A stretch of 26,363 bases of DNA from VFBF01 sp964530695. GTDB taxonomy: Bacteria; Pseudomonadota; Alphaproteobacteria; Caulobacterales; Aquidulcibacteraceae. The DNA lies in the NCBI GenBank assembly GCA_964530695.1, contig CAZGYQ010000041.1, positions 1 through 26,363 of the forward strand, in the 5' to 3' direction. Shown here piece by piece: positions 14,989-21,421 of this stretch. The position numbers and the translations under genes were made by a program. Each line of letters opens with the position of its first letter. Position 1 is the first letter of the stretch. The notes under the pieces were generated by a model, which was not told the DNA's origin, did not search any database, and saw nothing but the letters and a program-made list of their open reading frames with translations.

Positions 14989-15912
14989 ATGTTCGGCCTA
15001 AGACGCGCGCTCATTGCTTGCTTTGCGTTCTTCGCGGTGACCGGCCCTGTATGGGCCCAGCAAAATGGAGCCCAGGCGCCGCTTCGCGTTGTGCTCATTC
15101 CCGCGGACGGCGGCACCGAAGACGGCACGCTCCGGGACTATCGGCCAGTTTTCAACGCGGTCTCGCGTCAGACCGGACTGCGGTTCGACCTCCGCGTGGG
15201 ACAATCCTATAATGCAGTCGTCGAGGCCATGTGCAGCGGCGCCGCCGACATCGCCTTTCAGGGGGCCGTGACTTTCGTGCAGGCGAGCAGGCGCGGCTGC
15301 GCCGAGTTGCTGGCCGTGGGCGTCGAGCGCGGTCAGTCCGTCTACTATGCGGGCCTCCTTACGCGCGCCAGTTCCCCGGTGCGCACAATTGGCGACATGC
15401 GTGGCCGAAGCGCCGCGTTCGGTGACGTCAATTCGACCTCTTCGTTCGTGTTTCCGATGGCGATGATCATGGACGGCGGCCTCAATCCCGCACGCGATCT
15501 CGCGGCCATTCGTCTGACCGGCAGTCATGCCAACAGCCTGGCTGCGCTCGTTCAGGGCCAAGTCGATGTCGCCGCGCTCTCGTTCGAAAGCTATGAGCGC
15601 GCTGTTCGGGAGGGAGCCGTCGACCCCAAAACGATTCGCGTCCTTGCGCGCTCTGTGCCCATTCCCTATCCGCCAATCACAATGCGTCCCGGTCTTGCGC
15701 CGACGATCAAGCAGCGCTTGCGTGAAGCGTTTGCTACCGCGCACCAGGCGCCCGGCGTCACGCCGGACATGATCCGAGGCTATGGCGGCGCGCGCCTGGA
15801 TCGCTATGACACCACTTTCGATCCCGGCAAATTCGCCATTGCCGGCCAGATGATGGCGCGTCTCGATCAGGCCATGCGCGAGGCCATTCTGGAGAAAGCG
15901 TCCGAGCGTTGA
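14989..15912 (+). CDS. phnD: PhnD-type phosphonate/phosphate-ester ABC transporter substrate-binding protein
   Basis: The 307-residue periplasmic protein has a signal peptide (MFGLRRALIACFAFF..., cleavage after VWA at residue 23) and the PhnD-family body. It includes LRVVLIPADGG near the N-terminus, a YRPVFNAVSRQTGLRFDLRV segment, YNAVVEAMCSGAADIAFQG, the hinge strand GRSAAFGDVNSTSSFVFP with the ligand-binding serine/threonine cluster, and ALVQGQVDVAALSFESYE. Family members bind phosphonates, phosphite or small phosphate esters; the specific ligand cannot be read from sequence. ATG 14989 gives the signal peptide, with only a weak GGA upstream. Its stop overlaps the phnC start (TTGA), so phnD-phnC-phnE form one operon. 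Confidence 0.9.
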   Translation: MFGLRRALIACFAFFAVTGPVWAQQNGAQAPLRVVLIPADGGTEDGTLRDYRPVFNAVSRQTGLRFDLRVGQSYNAVVEAMCSGAADIAFQGAVTFVQASRRGCAELLAVGVERGQSVYYAGLLTRASSPVRTIGDMRGRSAAFGDVNSTSSFVFPMAMIMDGGLNPARDLAAIRLTGSHANSLAALVQGQVDVAALSFESYERAVREGAVDPKTIRVLARSVPIPYPPITMRPGLAPTIKQRLREAFATAHQAPGVTPDMIRGYGGARLDRYDTTFDPGKFAIAGQMMARLDQAMREAILEKASER

Positions 15913-16661
15913 AGCTCGACCTTGATCAAGTCGCGAAGACATATCCCGACGGCACGCGAGCTCTCGCGGGCGTGAGCTTTGCGGTGCCGTCGGGACAGTT
16001 CTGCGTTTTGCTGGGTGCGTCGGGATCTGGAAAGTCGACGCTTATCCGGTGCATCAACGGTCTGGCCGTGGCGACGAGCGGCGCCATCCGGGCAGGTGAC
16101 GTCTTGGTGTCGCGCGCGACGCTGCGAGGTTTGCGTCGAGAGATCGGCTCCATCCATCAGACTTTTGCCCTGACGCCGCGCGCTTCGGTCGCGGCCAACA
16201 TCATCGTGGGCGCGCTGCCGGTCACGCCTGGCTGGCGTGCGCTTACGGGTTTGTTCACGCGCGAGCAAAAGGCGCGCGTCTGCGCACTCGCGGCGGCAGT
16301 CGGATTGGAGGAGCGGCATTTGCGCCGCCGAGCGCTTGAGCTATCGGGCGGCCAGCAGCAGCGCGTCGGCATTGCGCGCGCCTTCATGCTGTCGCCGCGC
16401 CTGGTGCTGGCCGATGAACCTGTGGCTAGCCTCGACCCCAGGACGAGCGTCGACGTCCTGCAAATTCTCAGGGCGCACGCGCGAGCGGCGGGCGCGACCG
16501 TAGTCTGTAGCCTCCATCAACTCGACCTCGCCCGTCAGTTCGCCGACCGCATCATCGCGCTGCGCGCCGGCGAGATCGTTTTCGACGGTCCGCCGGCCTC
16601 ATTGAGGGAAGATTCGCTGCGCGCCATTTATGGCGCTTCGCCCACGCGGATATCCGCATGA
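15909..16661 (+). CDS. phnC: PhnC-type ABC transporter ATP-binding protein
   Basis: The 250-residue ATPase has Walker A GASGSGKST (36-44), a Q-loop region IHQTFAL (Gln84), signature LSGGQQQ (145-151), Walker B LVLADEP (165-171), D-loop SLDP and H-loop His203 (SLHQLD). Length and motifs are those of PhnC, which energises the phosphonate importer at the inner membrane. The start is a TTG at 15909 overlapping the TGA of phnD by four bases. This implies translational coupling and probably lower initiation, and no ATG near the N-terminus offers a better fit. Its own stop overlaps the phnE ATG. The insertion between Q-loop and signature (TPGWRALTGLFTREQK) is typical of PhnC proteins. Confidence 0.94.
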   Translation: MKLDLDQVAKTYPDGTRALAGVSFAVPSGQFCVLLGASGSGKSTLIRCINGLAVATSGAIRAGDVLVSRATLRGLRREIGSIHQTFALTPRASVAANIIVGALPVTPGWRALTGLFTREQKARVCALAAAVGLEERHLRRRALELSGGQQQRVGIARAFMLSPRLVLADEPVASLDPRTSVDVLQILRAHARAAGATVVCSLHQLDLARQFADRIIALRAGEIVFDGPPASLREDSLRAIYGASPTRISA

Positions 16662-17659
16662 GCGACGATGCTGTCGGTTGGCGCTATCCTGCGCCCTTCG
16701 GCTGGCGCAGCGTTGTGCTGGCCGTGGTTGCCCTTGCCTTGCTTGTCTGGACCGGCGCCCGCGTCGAAATGGATCGCGCGGCCGTGTTGAGCGTCCAAGG
16801 CCTTGAGGCGACGTTTGGCCTTCGCGAGGAATCGCAGGTGGCGCGCGCATTCTCGACAATCGGGGAGCAACTTTTTCCACCAGTCATCGCCGAACGCACG
16901 GATGTCGCCCAGATCGAGAATTTCGACCCTGCCAATTTACCGCCCCTTGCGCATGTCGAAACAGAGGTGCGCGAAATCCCCGACCTCAATCCAGACACGC
17001 TGCAGATGGAAACCCGCCAGGAGCGCCATGACGTGCTGGTCGAGCCGTTCGGCTATGCGCTGAAGATCGGCGTCAAAATGCTGGAGACGCTGGAAATCGC
17101 GCTCTGGGGCACGCTCCTTGCCGTCTTGCTTGGATTTCCACTGGCGATTCTCGGCGCCAGCAATCTCGCGCCTCATCCGGCTGTGCGCTGGGTGTCGCGC
17201 ACCGTTGTCGCGCTCCTCCGGGCCGTCCCTGAACTGGTCAGCGCGCTCTTTCTGGTGCTCGCCTTTGGCTTCGGGCCGATCGCCGGCGTTCTTGCGCTTG
17301 CGCTGCACGCTGGAGGGTTCTTCGGCAAGTTCTACGCCGACGACATCGAGAGCGCCGAACGCGCTCCCCAGGAGGCGTTGGCCGCGATCGGCGCGAGTAG
17401 GCTCGAAATCCTCCGACATGCGATACTGCCGCAGGTGATGCCGCAATACATGGCCTCAACGCTCTATGTTCTCGATCGCAATGTGCGCATGGCGACGGTG
17501 GTGGGCCTCGTTGGCGCGGGCGGAATCGGTCAGGAATTGAAGGGCCGCTACGATCTCTACCAGTACGGGCATGTCGGCACGATCCTCATCGCCATTTTCG
17601 CACTGGTCCTGCTGCTGGAGATGCTCGCGAACGCCGTGCGTCGGCGCTATCTGCGCTGA
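16658..17659 (+). CDS. phnE: PhnE-type ABC transporter permease with a periplasmic insert
   Basis: The 333-residue permease has TM1 at about residues 16-33 and then a polar segment of about 100 residues (about 36-135; TFGLREESQVARAF, IENFDPANLPPLAHVETEV). The BPD-transport core follows with helices from about 141 onward, including IALWGTLLAVLLGFPLAILG. The EAA loop that contacts PhnC is at about 239-260 (EALAAIGASRLEILRHAILP). The C-terminus has VLDRNVRMATVVGLVGAGGIG. Typical PhnE proteins are nearer 270-290 residues, and most of the excess is the segment after TM1, which should face the periplasm. ATG 16658 overlaps the phnC stop (ATGA). It is last in the operon; the following gene is convergent. 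Confidence 0.93.
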   Translation: MSDDAVGWRYPAPFGWRSVVLAVVALALLVWTGARVEMDRAAVLSVQGLEATFGLREESQVARAFSTIGEQLFPPVIAERTDVAQIENFDPANLPPLAHVETEVREIPDLNPDTLQMETRQERHDVLVEPFGYALKIGVKMLETLEIALWGTLLAVLLGFPLAILGASNLAPHPAVRWVSRTVVALLRAVPELVSALFLVLAFGFGPIAGVLALALHAGGFFGKFYADDIESAERAPQEALAAIGASRLEILRHAILPQVMPQYMASTLYVLDRNVRMATVVGLVGAGGIGQELKGRYDLYQYGHVGTILIAIFALVLLLEMLANAVRRRYLR

Positions 17660-17961
17660 CGCCATAAGTTGCGCCTTCGCATTTCGTCCACGACCCGCTG
17701 AGAGGATGGCGGCGGGCGGGGCGGCGTAGGCGGGCGAAGGTGAATGCAGGGGGGCAGGCATGCCTCGGTCGACTTCCGCCTGGCGAACCGTTTGCAGCGT
17801 TCGTCGGACGCGCTTGTCGATCAGCAGGGTGGAGAAAGCGATCCGCGGCCAGGCGGGGAGAGTTCGTGGGTCGGGTGGAGCCGCGTGGCGTTTTCGGACC
17901 ACGTTTGGGCCGAGCTTCCGATTTTCGCATGATTGGTTCGAGCGTTGATCAACGCAGGTGT
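17660..17961. other. 302-bp convergent intergenic region with a perfect 14-bp palindrome
   Basis: No gene is supported here. Short frames on the minus strand show no family feature and none has a good ribosome binding site. The one clear structure is GCGTTGATCAACGC at 17942-17955, a perfect self-complementary 14-mer just outside the stop codon of the minus-strand gene. No rho-independent terminator with a T-run is visible between the two convergent genes. Confidence 0.55.
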
Positions 17962-18993
17962 TCAAGGGGCGGCTACTTCCGCCACCGGCGCGCCTTGAAC
18001 GACCGCAAAGCGATCGAACAGCTCTGCGCCGCTGATGTATACCGGCATGATGTGAGCGCGCATGGACTCGTCTTCCACCTGGGCGCGCAGACGTCCTGCG
18101 GCGATCGCGCGGGTCGGTCGGGGCCGTTCGCCCATCGCCACGAGGCCGAGGCAACCTTTTGTGCAATCGCCGGAACTGATCAAGCTTGCCAGCCGCGCCG
18201 ATAACTCGGCGACGTGGTCTGAGTTCGCGGCAAGTACGAGGCGCTTCGCGTCTTCGGGGATGCTGCGTCGCAGGCCGGAGAGCGTCAGGCCGGAGAGCGT
18301 CAGGCCGGCGAGCGGATTGGCCGGAGCGCTCGCGCGTGGCGCCGTTCGCGCGGACAAACTTGGGCGAGCGAGGGGTGTTTCCGGCGCCGGCGCTAGCGAG
18401 GTTTGCGGATGTTCGTTCGGGGATTGCTGGACCACGGGCGGATCCGAGAGGTCTGCGGGATCGGATGATGGGGGATTGTTGGTTGGGCGGGGACTGGTTG
18501 AGGGGAGGAGAAGTGCGGCAAGTGCGGCGGTTTTGTCCTGACCTGGCGATTCATCGACCGACGCCACAAGGCGGCCCTGGCGGTCCATGAGAAAGACCTG
18601 GGTCGCGCCAGCCGATGGTGGGAGTCCCAGGGCTTCGCGCACTGTGCCCGCTTCGAGAAACACTGGAGCGATGAAGGCCCTCAAGGTGTCGTCATCGAGG
18701 TCTGCGCGTAGTCGCCCCGCACCCGCGACCCTGCCAAGACGATCGCGTGCGCCCATGGCGACAATGGTCAGATATCGCAGGTCGCGCCTGGCTGCGGCTG
18801 CGCGCCACGGTTTGGCCTGAGCTTCGTCGAGACCGTAGTTCTGCATGATCAGCAGGGTCGGCGCACCGTGCAGGTCCGCCGGCAGGTTGAACGCCGATCC
18901 ATCAAGACGATAGCCGGACAACGCAGCAGGCGCCTGCGCGTGCGCCATCGGCGCCGCTGCAAGGGCGACGGCGATCGCAAGTGTTCGGATCAT
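17962..18993 (-). CDS. Secreted protein with an internally duplicated domain and a proline-rich linker
   Basis: The 343-residue protein has a signal peptide (MIRTLAIAVALAAAPMAHAQ). A first domain spans about 23-160 (LLIMQNYGLDEAQAKPW, then a QVFLMDRQGRLVASVDE strand suggestive of a thioredoxin-like fold). A Pro/Ser/Thr-rich linker follows (about 164-230), then a second partial domain (about 250-335). Residues 77-123 and 284-330 align without gaps with 19 of 47 identities (VAMG, AGRLRA, RA.I.PV), proving duplication. The second copy lacks the C-terminal strand of the first. Cys277 and Cys281 (CTKGC) occur only in copy two. I do not recognise the family. The ATG at 18993 overlaps the stop of the decayed phnE remnant (ATGA), so it was once the tail gene of a phn-type operon. 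A 15-bp tandem repeat lies in the linker end. Confidence 0.75.
   Translation of the reverse strand: MIRTLAIAVALAAAPMAHAQAPAALSGYRLDGSAFNLPADLHGAPTLLIMQNYGLDEAQAKPWRAAAARRDLRYLTIVAMGARDRLGRVAGAGRLRADLDDDTLRAFIAPVFLEAGTVREALGLPPSAGATQVFLMDRQGRLVASVDESPGQDKTAALAALLLPSTSPRPTNNPPSSDPADLSDPPVVQQSPNEHPQTSLAPAPETPLARPSLSARTAPRASAPANPLAGLTLSGLTLSGLRRSIPEDAKRLVLAANSDHVAELSARLASLISSGDCTKGCLGLVAMGERPRPTRAIAAGRLRAQVEDESMRAHIMPVYISGAELFDRFAVVQGAPVAEVAAP
18271..18315. repeat. 15-bp tandem repeat inside the duplicated-domain gene
   Basis: CAGGCCGGAGAGCGT occurs at 18271-18285 and 18286-18300 exactly, and a third unit at 18301-18315 differs at two positions. It adds multiples of five residues (LTLSG units on the minus strand) and keeps the frame, so copy number could vary without disrupting the protein. 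Confidence 0.85.
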
Positions 18994-19330
18994 GGCAGCG
19001 CTCCACGGTGCGGTCGTCGCGGAGCCGCGTTGCGAAAGAGTTCCTGCGGCGGAACGGTGGGGAAAAACACGAGCATGATCGCCCCGACTTGATCGTATTG
19101 CTGCATCACGAAGCGCTCCTTGAACTCCAGTCCGGCGCCGCCGGCGCCAGCGATGCCAAGGATTGCCTCCCGCGAGCGTTCCGGTCGAGGACGAGCCAAA
19201 GTCCCCAGCAGATTGCACCGGGCAGAGCGCAAGCAGGCGTCCGCGCAGATCCCGCACGCGTTGCACCGACGATCTGCGCGGGACGAAAATCCCCGCATGG
19301 CCAGCGCCATCCACGAACGCCACCGTCTGC
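18990..19330 (-). pseudogene. Decayed second phn-type ABC importer (fused substrate-binding protein and PhnE fragments)
   Basis: On the minus strand, about 19329-19195 encodes a substrate-binding-protein-like stretch (FVDGAGHAGIFVPRRSS, VRDLRGRLLALCPVQSAGDF). In another frame LVLDRNAR follows, then after a frameshift about 19172-18993 encodes EAILGIAGAGGAGLEFKERF and MQQYDQVGAIMLVFF. These last stretches match the C-terminus of the intact PhnE in this window (VLDRNVRMATVVGLVGAGGIG, QYGHVGTILIAIF) in order and spacing. The rest of the binding protein, the ATPase and most of the permease are missing. The remnant's stop overlaps the start of the downstream secreted protein (ATGA), showing old translational coupling. 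The PhnE part is convincing; the binding-protein part is less so. Confidence 0.7.
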
Positions 19331-19449
19331 AATTGCGCCGGCGGCGGCAGGAGACACGGGTGGCACGGCCGCCGTCGCCCCAACCACGATCTTCCTGCAT
19401 ATCGCGCGCAACGTGGGAAATAAGGTTTGAGCAAGAAATTGTGACATTA

Positions 19450-19462
19450 TGAGCAAAACTCA
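19450..19462. promoter_or_regulatory. Candidate RpiR operator, site 2 (rpiR promoter)
   Basis: TGAGCAAAACTCA has arms TGAG/CTCA around five bases and is identical at 10 of 13 positions to the site at 21249. It lies about 83 bp before the chosen start of the RpiR-family gene, so autoregulation is plausible. A possible earlier ATG (19449) falls inside this palindrome, which argues against that start. Confidence 0.4.
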
Positions 19463-19544
19463 ATACCGCTTGCCGGATATCCGCCTCTTCTGTCACAACT
19501 ACTGCGTGTCGGCCTTTTCGGTCCGGCAAAGGAACACCGCTCTC

Positions 19545-20429
19545 ATGCATCAACGAAAGTTGCGCCGTCGCCCCTCCGCACCGCTGGTCGAGAATGTCCT
19601 GACCCGGATCCGTGTGCGGCAATCGACGCTGGGGCCAAGCACGCGCGTGATAGCGGACTACATCCTGGCGCACGCGCGCGACGTGGTCAGCATGTCGGTG
19701 ACCGAACTGGCCGTCAAAACCGGTGCAAGCGAGGGGAGTGTCATCAATCTTTGCCGGCAGCTGGAGCTGACGGGCTTTCAGCAACTAAAGCTGAGTCTGG
19801 CCCAGGAGGTCGTCCAGCCTGTTCAGTTCATCCATGAGGATCTGCAGCCCGAGGACGACGCCGCGATCGTTTGCCGCAAGATGTTCAGTGCGGGCGTGCA
19901 GGCGCTACGCGATACCTTGTCAATCCTCGATCCGATGGCGATCGCCAAGGCGGTCGAACTGATCCGAGCGGCCGGGCGGGTTGAGATCTACGGCATCGGT
20001 TCTTCAGCGCCGATCGCCGAGGACGCCCAGTACCGCATGCTGCGCATCGGCATCGACGCACGCGTCGTGGTGGACAGCCATATCCAGGCGATCAGCGCCT
20101 CGCGCACTGGGCCCGACGTCACGGTGCTGACAATCTCGCATTCCGGTTCGACGCACGAAACCTTGACGGCCACGCGCCTAGCCCGCGAGGCCGGTGCGAG
20201 GACGATCGTTGTCACGAATTTTGCCAGTTCTCCGATCCAGGCCTACGCTGACCTGACGCTGTTCACCATGGCCCGGGAAACCAAGTTCCGCACCGAGGCG
20301 ATGACCAGCCGCATCGCTCAGCTGTGTTTGCTCGATGCGTTGATCGCCGCTCTGGCGCTGGCGGACTACGAGCGTTCCGTGGACGCCCTGCGGCAAACGT
20401 TCGACGTCCTGTCGATCAAGCGCTTTTGA
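19545..20429 (+). CDS. RpiR-family transcriptional regulator (HTH plus SIS domain)
   Basis: The 294-residue protein has an N-terminal RpiR-type helix-turn-helix (about 20-85; STRVIADYILAHARDVVSMS, SVTELAVKTGASEGSVINLC). A C-terminal SIS sugar-phosphate-binding domain spans about 128-270 with RVEIYGIGSSAPIAED (145-160), VTVLTISHSGSTHET (192-206) and ARTIVVTNFASSPI. Such regulators sense phosphosugars or related phosphorylated metabolites. ATG 19545 follows AAAGGA and gives the usual length of 280-290; an earlier ATG at 19449 would add 32 atypical residues over a palindrome. The 3' end overlaps the convergent HAD gene by 14 bp. Its place among phosphorus-related genes suggests that it controls the block in response to an imported phosphorylated compound (inference). 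Confidence 0.93.
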   Translation: MHQRKLRRRPSAPLVENVLTRIRVRQSTLGPSTRVIADYILAHARDVVSMSVTELAVKTGASEGSVINLCRQLELTGFQQLKLSLAQEVVQPVQFIHEDLQPEDDAAIVCRKMFSAGVQALRDTLSILDPMAIAKAVELIRAAGRVEIYGIGSSAPIAEDAQYRMLRIGIDARVVVDSHIQAISASRTGPDVTVLTISHSGSTHETLTATRLAREAGARTIVVTNFASSPIQAYADLTLFTMARETKFRTEAMTSRIAQLCLLDALIAALALADYERSVDALRQTFDVLSIKRF

Positions 20430-21216
20430 GCGCCGCGAACGCATCCCAGAAGAACGCCTTGGGGTCGGGCCCGACAAGTAGACAAGGCATGCCCAGCGCG
20501 GCGGCGCCCGCGGCATCGGTGTCGGGGTTGTCTCCAATCATCAAAACGTCGGAGCAGGGAAGGCGCAGCGCGGCGCATGCTCGTTCGTACAGAGCGCTCG
20601 CGGGCTTGCCGACGATCGTCACACTTGCGCGCGAGAGATCTACACATGCGCCGAGCGCCGCCACCAGGGCGCCAGTCTCGGGCACCACGCGCCCATCGGG
20701 GCCGGGGTGTGTTCGATCGGGATTGGCCGCAATCAGCGCCGCGCCGCGGGCGATGGCGTTCGCGGCGAGTTCAAGGCGTGGATAGCTCAGCTTCGTGTCG
20801 CGCATGAGCACGACCGCTTCCGGAGACTCGGTGGTCAGCTCGAATCCACGTCGCCGCGCCAGCGCGGTCATTTTGGGGCCGGCAAGGAGCAAGATGCGCC
20901 GTGTTCCGCGCTCAAGCGCGAGATCGAGCGCGGAGACGCCGGCCAGCGACACGCGGCCGGCGCTGAAATTCACGCCGGCGCGTGCGAGCCTGTTCAGAAA
21001 ATAAGTCTCCGTATCTGTCGAATTGTTCGACACGATAGCGGCTCGACCTTCCACTGCGTGCAAAAATTGCGCTGCGCCAGGCGTCAGGCGATCGCCGGTC
21101 GCACAGCATCCATCCCAATCGAGTAAAAAGCCCGATGCCGCCCGCACCTGCGCCCTGGCGGCTTCCATCAATGATTCCGTTGGCGCCTCCGGTTCCATCA
21201 GCATCGCAGTCGCCAT
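20416..21216 (-). CDS. HAD-IIA family phosphatase (NagD-like)
   Basis: The 266-residue cytoplasmic protein carries HAD motif I as LLDWDGC (nucleophile Asp33, acid Asp35), motif II as AAIVSNNSTDT, the IIA cap region (LALERGTRRILLLAGPKM, LIAANPDRTHPGPDG) and motif III/IV VTIVGKPASALYE with DVLMIGDNPDTDAAGA. This order is that of NagD/phosphoglycolate-phosphatase-type HAD-IIA enzymes, which remove phosphate from small metabolites such as phosphosugars, glycerol phosphate or nucleotides. The substrate cannot be read from sequence. The start at 21216 has AGGA just upstream. It is divergent from TonB receptor 2 and convergent with rpiR, with a 14-bp 3' overlap. It may be the cytoplasmic hydrolase for the imported compound. 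Confidence 0.9.
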   Translation of the reverse strand: MATAMLMEPEAPTESLMEAARAQVRAASGFLLDWDGCCATGDRLTPGAAQFLHAVEGRAAIVSNNSTDTETYFLNRLARAGVNFSAGRVSLAGVSALDLALERGTRRILLLAGPKMTALARRRGFELTTESPEAVVLMRDTKLSYPRLELAANAIARGAALIAANPDRTHPGPDGRVVPETGALVAALGACVDLSRASVTIVGKPASALYERACAALRLPCSDVLMIGDNPDTDAAGAAALGMPCLLVGPDPKAFFWDAFAALKSA

Positions 21217-21248
21217 TGAGTCCTCATGTCCAGCTATCCGGCGGGAAA

Positions 21249-21261
21249 TGAATAATACTCA
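21249..21261. promoter_or_regulatory. Candidate RpiR operator, site 3 (HAD / TonB receptor 2)
   Basis: TGAATAATACTCA matches its own reverse complement at 10 of 13 positions (the centre base cannot match). It shares TGA[AG]-N5-[CT]TCA with the sites at 14892 and 19450. It lies 33 bp upstream of the HAD start and 160 bp upstream of the receptor start. Confidence 0.42.
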
Positions 21262-21310
21262 TATTGTGGCGCAATGAAAGATGGGTAAAATTCACGTTAA
21301 TTTTGCAATG

Positions 21311-21328
21311 TTTTCACCCAACTGTCGT
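21311..21328 (+). promoter_or_regulatory. Pho-box-like direct repeat upstream of TonB receptor 2
   Basis: TTTTCAC-CCAA-CTGTCGT has two heptamers at 11-bp spacing resembling the PhoB box (CTGTCAT-N4-CTGTCAT). The second unit matches six of seven bases and the first four. It lies about 95 bp before the receptor start. A scored motif search is needed to separate it from chance. Confidence 0.3.
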
Positions 21329-21421
21329 GTGCGAGGGCTAGTTCTCCGGTGAGCGCCGGTCGGGCGGTGCGCACTCATGCGAACGGCAAGGCGTCCGGCG
21401 AGCGGGATGAGGGGTTTCAAT

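Larger units (their letters stand above)
21217..21421. other. 205-bp divergent regulatory region between the HAD phosphatase and TonB receptor 2
   Basis: This region is more A/T-rich than its surroundings and holds the promoters for both genes. It contains the operator-like palindrome at 21249-21261 and a Pho-box-like pair at 21311-21328. No gene is supported within it. Confidence 0.6.

Noticed and set aside
18994..19434. Upstream extension of the secreted duplicated-domain gene to a 490-residue protein
   Set aside because: The extension reads through phn-remnant DNA in mixed frames. A proper signal peptide begins at ATG 18993.
19449..19544. Earlier ATG for the RpiR-family regulator
   Set aside because: It adds 32 residues unlike the family, has no good Shine-Dalgarno, and lies within the operator-like palindrome. 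ATG 19545 has AAAGGA upstream and gives the usual length.
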